A stretch of 5,155 nucleotides of DNA from Candidatus Rhabdochlamydia sp. (GTDB lineage Bacteria; Chlamydiota; Chlamydiia; Chlamydiales; Rhabdochlamydiaceae), in NCBI GenBank assembly GCA_030043815.1, contig JASHWX010000028.1, positions 1-5,155 on the forward strand. The letters run 5' to 3'. The notes under the pieces are model-generated. The model did no database searches, was not told the DNA's origin, and was given only the letters and a program-made list of their open reading frames with translations. Made by a program: the position numbers and the translations under genes. Position 1 is the stretch's first letter; each line of letters starts with the position of its first letter. Shown here one piece after another: positions 1 to 4,279 of the stretch.

Positions 1-1218
1 TTTGGGGCCTTCCGCGACCAAGGTTTTACTGCGGCTCCATTTGTTATCTTTTTTATCGAATACATCCAACACACAGCCTGTGGCCAAGAGAATACGGCTT
101 TCCGTCAATGGCCGAATGCAATATACCCAGTCATTGGTGTGGACATCAGTAGAGGAAACCGTCCGTCCTTCAATAATATTAAATTCATCAAACAGGGTTG
201 GAAATCCGACAAAAATACTCGGTTTCTGCGGATTGGCACCTGTTGCTAAGCAATGGACGCGCCGTTTATTGTATTCATGGCTAACATGATCGAACTTGGG
301 AAGTTTAACGCTATAGTTTTTGACAAAGTCTCCTTCCGTTGTCCAAAGAGAAACTCGGCCGTTTCGCTCACCGCTCGCCCAATAATAATCATTGACCACT
401 CCCATTGCAGTGATCCAGTTTCTTTCATTGATTCCTTCAGGCTCTACTTCATTCACTACGCGCACCAAGTTTCCTTTCTGATCCCATTTGATGATGCAAT
501 TATCTTTAGAGCCGCTAATAAATGTCCCATCGGACAATAGTTTAAGCTCATGAATATCATCCCAATGCGCATTGGTTATTGAGAAAGCAATCTTGGGGGA
601 AAATGGTTTTTCTCTTTCGGGCAAGGCGGCTGCATGAGGGGGAGATACAAGAGCGATAATTTTTGCTGCCCCTTGGATCTCTTTCGGAGTGGGAAGTTTG
701 GCCGGCGCTGCGAGCAAATATTCGATGTCATTTTTATCGAGATATCTGCCCTCCCATTTGTGTTTTTCCACAAATCCTTTTCTTTTAAAGAAATTGAGCG
801 ATTCGACTTTCTTTTGGCTGACAGTAACGTGAAGCGCTTCATGGTTGAGCTTTAACTTGTCAGCTTCCTCGATAAATTTGCCCAAGAGGACGGATCCTAA
901 TCCGCGGCCTGAATTGCTTTCTGAATTGACGACAAAAAGGGACTTGATTTCAAGGCTGCGTTTGATGCCGTATTGGGCAAATTCATCGCTTAAGACAGTC
1001 TTAAAGGCGATGACTCCGACAGGGTTGCCGTCTTCGTATAAAAGATAGCAAGTACGATCCTTTCCCCATTTAATCTTATTTAAGGCGTCCGCTTGAGGCC
1101 CATAGAGGGGCTCTAAGATCCGGTTGAAAATTTTTATGAGATCGCCCATGTAGGGGCTTTCCCCAACGACTTGATGAAAAACTCTTTCTGTGGCGGGTGC
1201 AACAGCTAATAGTGCCAT
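1..1218 (-). CDS. GNAT acetyltransferase-WD40 repeat fusion protein (C-terminus beyond window)
   Basis: An open frame of 406 codons without a stop runs from ATG at 1218 off the left edge. The start is supported by AGGGGA four bases upstream. Residues about 25-160 look like a GNAT N-acetyltransferase: a beta strand with YLLYEDGNPVGVIAFK, then SLFVVNSESNSGRGLGSVLL, where GRGLG (104-108) is the acetyl-CoA pyrophosphate loop, and later the VESLNFFKRKGFVEK segment typical of the GNAT C-terminal half. The usual R/Q of the RxxGxG loop is Ser here. After a linker (about 160-215) come WD40-like blades: 217-246 (starts AHWDDIHELKLLSDG, ends KWD), 265-293 (ends VSLWT), and weaker ones near 319-355 and 362-394. 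Family knowledge: GNATs acetylate amines using acetyl-CoA, and WD40 propellers bind partners. Inference: the propeller recruits a protein substrate. The substrate is unknown. No signal peptide or membrane segment is seen. The gene has its own upstream region and is separated from the TPR gene by a palindromic element. Confidence 0.85.
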   Translation of the reverse strand, partial: MALLAVAPATERVFHQVVGESPYMGDLIKIFNRILEPLYGPQADALNKIKWGKDRTCYLLYEDGNPVGVIAFKTVLSDEFAQYGIKRSLEIKSLFVVNSESNSGRGLGSVLLGKFIEEADKLKLNHEALHVTVSQKKVESLNFFKRKGFVEKHKWEGRYLDKNDIEYLLAAPAKLPTPKEIQGAAKIIALVSPPHAAALPEREKPFSPKIAFSITNAHWDDIHELKLLSDGTFISGSKDNCIIKWDQKGNLVRVVNEVEPEGINERNWITAMGVVNDYYWASGERNGRVSLWTTEGDFVKNYSVKLPKFDHVSHEYNKRRVHCLATGANPQKPSIFVGFPTLFDEFNIIEGRTVSSTDVHTNDWVYCIRPLTESRILLATGCVLDVFDKKDNKWSRSKTLVAEGPK

Positions 1219-1222
1219 AGTG

Positions 1223-1228
1223 TCCCCT
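1223..1228 (-). promoter_or_regulatory. Ribosome binding site of the GNAT-WD40 gene
   Basis: On the minus strand the sequence reads AGGGGA-CACT-ATG. This is a good purine-rich Shine-Dalgarno match with a 4-base spacer, and it fixes the start at 1218. Confidence 0.7.
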
Positions 1229-1244
1229 AAAATTAAAATTTAGG
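1226..1244. repeat. Small imperfect palindrome in the GNAT-WD40 leader
   Basis: The 19-base sequence CCTAAAATTAAAATTTAGG has arms CCTAAA and TTTAGG. It lies between the predicted transcription start and the start codon, and its end overlaps the Shine-Dalgarno sequence. It could be an operator or a weak leader hairpin masking the ribosome binding site. The stem is AT-rich, so the structural role is uncertain. Confidence 0.35.
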
Positions 1245-1251
1245 ATGAGCA

Positions 1252-1281
1252 ATTAAACATAGGCAGGTGATTTTAAGGCAA
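1252..1281 (-). promoter_or_regulatory. Candidate sigma70-type promoter for the GNAT-WD40 gene
   Basis: On the minus strand, TTGCCT (1281-1276) and TTTAAT (1257-1252) are separated by 18 bases. They match the -35 and -10 consensus at 4/6 and 5/6 positions. Transcription would start near 1245, giving a leader of roughly 27 bases. A perfect palindrome, GCAACT-AAA-AGTTGC (1278-1292), overlaps the -35 box and could be an operator. All of this is by eye in an AT-rich intergenic stretch, so it is only a candidate. Confidence 0.35.
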
Positions 1282-1308
1282 CTAAAAGTTGCAAAGTGTC
1301 TTATTAAC

Positions 1309-1474
1309 TAGTCGGCCCTGAAGTATTGCTTTGCCGAAGATTTTCGATGATTTTTCGGCGATTTTCAACTTTTGCGAACGAATCTAACTTGAAGAAAGTT
1401 AAGGAGTTCGCAAAAGTTGAAAATCGCCAAAAAGGACGAAAAGATTTGGCGAATGAATACTTCAGGGCCGACTA
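1309..1474. mobile_element. 166-bp imperfect palindrome, MITE-like element with TA ends
   Basis: The outer arms are a perfect 19-bp inverted repeat: TAGTCGGCCCTGAAGTATT at 1309-1327 and its reverse complement at 1456-1474. The inner arms are a second perfect inverted repeat of 23 bp, at 1357-1379 and 1406-1428. The tip is TAACTT-GAAGA-AAGTTA (1385-1401). The stretches between outer and inner arms are only partly complementary, and each contains its own small hairpin: GCCGAA/TTCGGC (1333-1338, 1354-1359) and TCGCCAAA/TTTGGCGA (1424-1431, 1445-1452). TA occurs at both extreme ends, which fits the TA target duplication of IS630/Tc1-mariner-type elements, although it also fits a longer inverted repeat. 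No coding capacity is seen. Functionally it could also end transcription of the TPR operon. MITE status is inferred; other copies in the genome would be needed to confirm it. Confidence 0.65.
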
Positions 1475-1867
1475 ACTATAGGCGAGGATGAGGGCCTGGG
1501 CTTGGCCGGCGATCTGTTCTTGGGGGACGGTTTCGAGAGCGCGGGCTTGGGCAAGGGCTTGGCGCTTGTAGCCTAATGCAAAGAGGGCTTTGGTGCGGTT
1601 GAGGAGAGTGGGAAGATGGGCGGCGTCAAATTTTAAGGCTTTTTCAATGTAATTGAGGGCCATGAGGTTGTTGCCTTGCTGCAGGTAGAGGGCGCCGAGG
1701 GTCTGCAGGTCATAAACAGAGTCGGGGGCGAGGATGACGAGGGCTTCGAAGAAGGTGATGGCGATGTCGTATTTCCCTTGTTTAATGTAGGAATAGCCGA
1801 CGAAGCGCAAGTCTTCGAGCTCTTCCGTATTCCAACCTAAAATGGACAACCAATCTATCTCACTCAT
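1472..1867 (-). CDS. TPR protein, class II type III secretion chaperone-like (CT274-like)
   Basis: This is a 131-residue, probably cytoplasmic protein made almost entirely of helical TPR units. Three repeats can be read: about 17-50 (VGYSYIKQGKYDIAITFFEA, ending LAPD), 53-84 (LGALYLQQGNNLMALNYIEK) and 87-115 (TKALFALGYKRQALAQARAL). The G/Y/A/F/A/P positions fit the TPR consensus. A three-TPR protein of this size next to the chlamydial dcw genes resembles CT274 of Chlamydia trachomatis, which I recall as a putative LcrH/SycD-type chaperone. That assignment rests on synteny and fold, not on a shown partner. SycD-type chaperones bind secreted translocators or effectors before export. The start overlaps the upstream stop (ATGA, 1864-1867), and AAAGG directly abuts the ATG, so translation is probably coupled to the upstream gene. 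The stop codon TAG lies in the outer arm of the palindromic element. Confidence 0.8.
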   Translation of the reverse strand: MSEIDWLSILGWNTEELEDLRFVGYSYIKQGKYDIAITFFEALVILAPDSVYDLQTLGALYLQQGNNLMALNYIEKALKFDAAHLPTLLNRTKALFALGYKRQALAQARALETVPQEQIAGQAQALILAYS

Positions 1868-2376
1868 CCTTTCTGATACTGGCTTCTTCGTGAATTAATT
1901 TCAATGATGAGCTTATCAAAAAGAACGATGGTGTCCAGCAGAGAAGTTAAGACTTTTTTTTCTTTTTCCTCTTCTTCGATTGCGCGCTCTCTTTCATAGC
2001 GGCGGCGTTTGTCTTCTCCTTCTTCCTTTTCTTTGGGGATTTTCTCTTCGCGGAGCTTGGCGAGGATCTTTTGCGCTTGGGACTCGCGTTTATCTTCTGA
2101 GCCCATGGAAGGGATCAATTGAAAGGTGAACAGTTTCTTTCTCTGCTCGAAGTAGCGTTCGGGAGCGAAGAAAGAGGCCCAGGTGACAAAAGCGGGCTGT
2201 GCGTGGAGCAATGCTTCTAATTCTGAGGGGAAGGATGGCATGGTGACGGCGATCTCCGCCTGGACGGGGATGGCGCGGGCTTCTTTGATCAGGGTCTCGT
2301 CTAAGATCCTTTTATCTTCTGCGTAGCGTGTAGAGACTTCCACGCCGAGATTATCGATGGTGCGGGGATTTGCCAT
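1864..2376 (-). CDS. Charged coiled-coil protein of unknown function (CT273-like by synteny)
   Basis: This 170-residue protein begins MANPRTIDNLGVEVSTRYAE. The start at 2376 is chosen because AAGGAGGT lies four bases upstream; an in-frame ATG at 2547 would extend through the divergent promoter region into mraZ and is rejected. Residues 1-90 look folded, with short aromatic/proline segments such as MPSFPSELEALL (46-57), WASFFAPERYFEQRKKLFTF (66-85) and QLIP. Residues about 94-141 are extremely rich in E/K/R and probably form a long charged helix or coiled coil. Residues 142-161 return to a hydrophobic amphipathic helix (LTSLLDTIVLFDKLIIEI). No signal peptide or enzyme motif is seen. Position and size match the hypothetical protein CT273 of Chlamydia, as far as I recall. 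The 4-base overlap with the TPR chaperone-like gene suggests the two act together, perhaps as chaperone and cargo or co-chaperone; this is inference. Confidence 0.8.
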   Translation of the reverse strand: MANPRTIDNLGVEVSTRYAEDKRILDETLIKEARAIPVQAEIAVTMPSFPSELEALLHAQPAFVTWASFFAPERYFEQRKKLFTFQLIPSMGSEDKRESQAQKILAKLREEKIPKEKEEGEDKRRRYERERAIEEEEKEKKVLTSLLDTIVLFDKLIIEINSRRSQYQKG

Positions 2377-2380
2377 AGTT

Positions 2381-2388
2381 ACCTCCTT
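2381..2388 (-). promoter_or_regulatory. Strong ribosome binding site of the charged-protein gene
   Basis: The minus strand reads AAGGAGGT-AACT-ATG, a full-length match to the anti-Shine-Dalgarno sequence with a short spacer. It decides the start at 2376 against the longer upstream reading frame. Confidence 0.85.
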
Positions 2389-2424
2389 CCTTTTCCTTTG
2401 CCATGCCGGTCTTTTTTTTGCAAT

Positions 2425-2440
2425 TCCCACAATTTCCCAC
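2425..2440 (-). promoter_or_regulatory. Divergent pair of MraZ-box-like repeats before the chaperone-like unit
   Basis: On the minus strand GTGGGA occurs twice with an exact 10-bp period (2440-2435 and 2430-2425), separated by AATT. This is the same hexamer and period as the repeats before mraZ, but pointing toward the minus-strand genes. The pair lies about 49-64 bases upstream of the ATG at 2376. Just upstream is TAAAAT (minus strand, 2453-2448), a 5/6 match to a -10 box but without a good -35, so the boxes may lie at the transcription start or in the leader. Known: E. coli MraZ binds direct TGGGN repeats spaced by 5 bases. Binding here is inferred. Confidence 0.5.
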
Positions 2441-2453
2441 CTGAGGCATTTTA

Positions 2454-2482
2454 TTGAAGGTAAATCTCTTAAGGTGCAGAAT
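2454..2482 (+). promoter_or_regulatory. Candidate promoter of the mraZ operon
   Basis: TTGAAG (2454-2459) and CAGAAT (2477-2482) are separated by 17 bases, and each matches the sigma70-type consensus at 4 of 6 positions. Transcription would start near 2489-2491, placing the MraZ-box repeats in the leader, as in E. coli. An alternative -10 is AATAAT at 2489-2494 (5/6), but its -35 is poor. The -35 overlaps the minus-strand -10 candidate at 2448-2453, so the two directions could interfere. Confidence 0.4.
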
Positions 2483-2503
2483 TCAGAAAATAATTGCCGA
2501 TTT

Positions 2504-2538
2504 GTGGGTCCGGTGTTAAATTGTGGGAAACGGTGGGA
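2504..2538 (+). promoter_or_regulatory. MraZ-box repeat array directly before mraZ
   Basis: TGGG occurs at 2505-2508, 2524-2527 and 2534-2537, each preceded by G. A degenerate copy, TGTT, sits at 2514-2517, so the phasing is 9, 10 and 10 bases. E. coli MraZ is known to bind TGGGN direct repeats with 5-base spacers in front of its own gene and to repress the operon; the pattern here is very similar. The last box ends two bases before the mraZ ATG and merges with the only ribosome binding site candidate (GGTGGG), so a bound repressor would sit over the start region. Autoregulation is inferred from the pattern. Confidence 0.7.
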
Positions 2539-2539
2539 A

Positions 2540-3034
2540 ATGAGCAAATTCTTCTTCAGCGGTTCTACGCATGCGAAGCTCGATGAGAAGGGAAGATTCG
2601 TCCTTCCTCAAGCGATGCGTTTTGGCCTGGTGGAAGAAGGTGTATTGGAATTCAGTTTGGCGCTGGGGCTTGGGGGATGTTTAGCGATCTATAGACAGAG
2701 CGACATTCAGAAGATCGTCGCGAAGTTTCAAGCGAAGCAGCACTTGGGCAAGTACCAAAAGTTTTTCACGCTGTTCTTTTCCACGTTGCACCAGACGACC
2801 TGCGACAAGATTGGACGGGTGATCCTTCCGCCGACTTTGAAGAAGGCAGTGGGTGTGAAAACTGAGATCGTGATTGCCGGCGTACTGAATAAGATCGAGA
2901 TCTGGCCGAAAGAGCGTTATGAGAACCAGCTCGATGCGGTTTTGAGCGGGAAGGACCCCGAGATGAATTTGACGAAATTGACGGAAGAGGCATTTGCCCT
3001 TCTCGAAGAAGGGCAGGATGAACACGAAGAGTGA
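2540..3034 (+). CDS. mraZ: MraZ, transcriptional regulator of the division/cell-wall cluster
   Basis: This 164-residue protein shows the two tandem AbrB/SpoVT-like halves of MraZ. The first has HAKLDEKGRFVLPQAMR (11-27, key DEKGR at 15-19) and the second has TTCDKIGRVILPPTL (86-100, key DKIGR at 89-93). In the family these two DxxGR loops are the DNA-contacting surfaces, and MraZ forms a ring-shaped oligomer that binds direct repeats. Length is slightly above the usual 140-155 because of an acidic C-terminal tail (EEGQDEHEE). The start at 2540 gives the conserved family N-terminus (MSKFFFSGSTHAKLD); an upstream in-frame ATG at 2357 would overlap the divergent gene. The gene is first in the division operon and overlaps rsmH by 17 bases. 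Boxes matching its likely own operator lie immediately upstream. Confidence 0.95.
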   Translation: MSKFFFSGSTHAKLDEKGRFVLPQAMRFGLVEEGVLEFSLALGLGGCLAIYRQSDIQKIVAKFQAKQHLGKYQKFFTLFFSTLHQTTCDKIGRVILPPTLKKAVGVKTEIVIAGVLNKIEIWPKERYENQLDAVLSGKDPEMNLTKLTEEAFALLEEGQDEHEE

Positions 3035-3934
3035 AGACCACGTACCGATCATGGTCGGCGAGGTGCTCTCGTTCTTGAGCGGCTTGAAAATCGATGTCTT
3101 CTTCGACGGGACGCTCGGCGCTGGAGGGCATGCGAAGGCGATCCTGGAGGCCCATCCGGAGATTAAGCGGTACATCGGGTGCGACAAAGACCCGGAAGCG
3201 CTCTCGATTGCGAAGGGGCATTTAGCGCCGTGGGCGCATAAGGTCGAGTTTGTGCAAGGGGACTTTGCCAAGCTCGATGAATATTTAAAAGAAAGAAAGA
3301 TCCACCAGGTCGATGGTTTTTTTTTGACCTAGGGGTGTCATCGATGCAGCTAGATAAAGATTATAAAGGTTTTAGTTTTTTAAGAGAGGGGCCGCTCGAC
3401 ATGCGGATGGATCCGACGTCGGATCTGACCGCTCGCGAAATTGTCAATCGATGGCCTGAACAGGAATTGGGAAATTTATTCCGCGATTTAGGCGAAGAGC
3501 CGAGATGGCGGCGTGCGGCGAAGGCGGTCGTTGAGGCGAGACGAAAGAAACAGATCGAGACGACGACGCAGCTTGCGGCTGTCATATCCGCAGCTTTGAA
3601 GACGCCGCTAAAAGGGAAATGGCATCCGGCGACGTTGATTTTCCAGGCCCTGAGGATGTGCGTGAACAAAGAGCTCGATGCGATTGCGGAAGGGATCTCC
3701 AAGGCGATCCAAATGCTCTCGAAAGGCGGGCGTTTGGGTGTGATGAGTTTCCATAGTTTAGAGGACAGGATTGTGAAAAACATCTTTAAAGATGCCTCTA
3801 AAGTAATAAAAAAGGGGAAAGCGCTGCCGGTGCTTAAACTTCTCACGAAAAAGCCGATTGCGCCGATCCTTGCGGAAATTAAGAAAAATCCTCGTGCGAG
3901 AAGCGCGAAGCTGCGCTTTGCCGAGAAGGTGTAG
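3018..3934 (+). CDS. rsmH: RsmH (MraW), 16S rRNA m4C1402 methyltransferase, frame broken at a T9 run
   Basis: RsmH uses SAM to methylate N4 of C1402 in 16S rRNA. The first frame starts at ATG 3018 (GGGCAGG just upstream; overlaps the mraZ end) and shows EDHVPIMVGEVLSFL, the SAM-binding loop DGTLGAGGHA (about residue 30) and YIGCDKDPEAL. It ends after VDGFFLT at TAG 3330-3332 (104 residues). The remainder continues in the -1 frame: DLGVSSMQLD, GFSFLREGPLDMRMDP, then HPATLIFQALRMCVNKEL, SFHSLEDRIVK and a final NPRARSAKLR, ending at TAG 3932-3934. Joined, the product is about 305 residues, normal for the family. The break falls in the conserved VDGxxFDLGVSS motif at nine T's (3317-3325); ten T's would give VDGFFFDLGVSS exactly. 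HPATLIF is HPATRTF in most relatives. Both halves look well conserved, so the gene is either intact with a sequencing error, slippage-decoded, or very recently broken. Confidence 0.9.
3317..3325 (+). other. T9 homopolymer and frame break in rsmH
   Basis: GGT is followed so that the run totals nine T's before GACCTAG. In the upstream frame the ribosome reads GGT-TTT-TTT-TTG-ACC-TAG; the downstream frame is GAC-CTA-GGG-GTG. Adding one T, or slipping back one base, rejoins them. TTTTTTG is a recognisable slippery heptamer, and nine identical bases also allow RNA polymerase slippage. I see no convincing downstream hairpin or pseudoknot, so programmed ribosomal frameshifting is not favoured over a sequencing error or polymerase slippage. 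Confidence 0.85.
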
Positions 3935-3937
3935 ACG

Positions 3938-4279
3938 ATGTTGATACGCATGTTGATTTGCATCTGTGTTGGGGGGATATTCTTGTACTCCTATGTGGAC
4001 AAACAAAATGCCGTCACACGCCGCAGGCTCGAGATTCCCGTCCTTGCCAAAGAGATCAAGGATCTGAAAGAAGAAAATACGCGTTTGCAATACGAGATCG
4101 ATCTCTTTGAAAGCCCGGAACATCTCATCGAATTGGCAAGGCACAGTGAATTTGCCCATCTTAAGGCTCCGATGCTCAAAGAGATCATCACGCTGCAAGA
4201 GGGTTTGGCGCTTAACGCCGCATCCGACGAGAAAGAAGAAAAAGTCACACAATCTAAAGTTAAACTCGCGGCGAAATAA
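3938..4279 (+). CDS. ftsL: FtsL-like single-pass division protein (CT271-like)
   Basis: This is a 113-residue bitopic membrane protein. It has a short N-terminus, one transmembrane segment (about 3-19, LIRMLICICVGGIFLYS), then a heptad-like coiled coil (about 33-60, with LAKEIKDLKEENTRLQYEI) and the segment ESPEHLIELARHSEFAHLKA (59-78), which resembles the conserved juxta-coil region of FtsL/DivIC proteins. The tail is hydrophilic and lysine-rich. In the family FtsL pairs with FtsB and activates the FtsW-FtsI septal synthase. Identification rests on topology and on its place between rsmH and ftsI, since FtsL sequences diverge strongly. The start at 3938 lies three bases after the rsmH stop, with GAAGG about 8 bases upstream; ATG at 3950 would cut into the membrane segment. 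The stop overlaps the ftsI start (TAATG). Confidence 0.8.
   Translation: MLIRMLICICVGGIFLYSYVDKQNAVTRRRLEIPVLAKEIKDLKEENTRLQYEIDLFESPEHLIELARHSEFAHLKAPMLKEIITLQEGLALNAASDEKEEKVTQSKVKLAAK

Noticed and set aside
2..1048. Short open frames on both strands within 2-1048
   Set aside because: They are antisense or frame shadows of the 406-codon GNAT-WD40 frame, which alone shows recognisable domains.
2411..2420. Run of eight T's as a possible terminator
   Set aside because: No GC-rich hairpin precedes it on the plus strand. It lies in the leader of the minus-strand unit, between the repeats and the ribosome binding site.
2357..2539. Upstream in-frame extension of mraZ to an ATG at 2357
   Set aside because: It would overlap the start of the divergent gene and cover the promoter and repeats. 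Family N-termini begin just before HAKLDEKGR, matching the start at 2540.
2377..2547. Upstream extension of the charged-protein gene to an ATG at 2547
   Set aside because: The ATG at 2376 has a near-perfect AAGGAGGT site. The extension runs through the divergent control region and has no supporting ribosome binding site.
2994..3017. TTG start for rsmH at 2994
   Set aside because: ATG at 3018 has a purine-rich site just upstream and gives the expected short N-terminus before the VPIMVGEVL segment.
2681..3271. Minus-strand open frames under mraZ and rsmH
   Set aside because: They are antisense shadows of strongly conserved plus-strand genes, with no recognisable domain and no start signal.
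3335..3934. A separate gene starting at GTG 3335
   Set aside because: The sequence is the continuation of RsmH with no ribosome binding site of its own. The GTG encodes the Val of the conserved DLGVSS motif.
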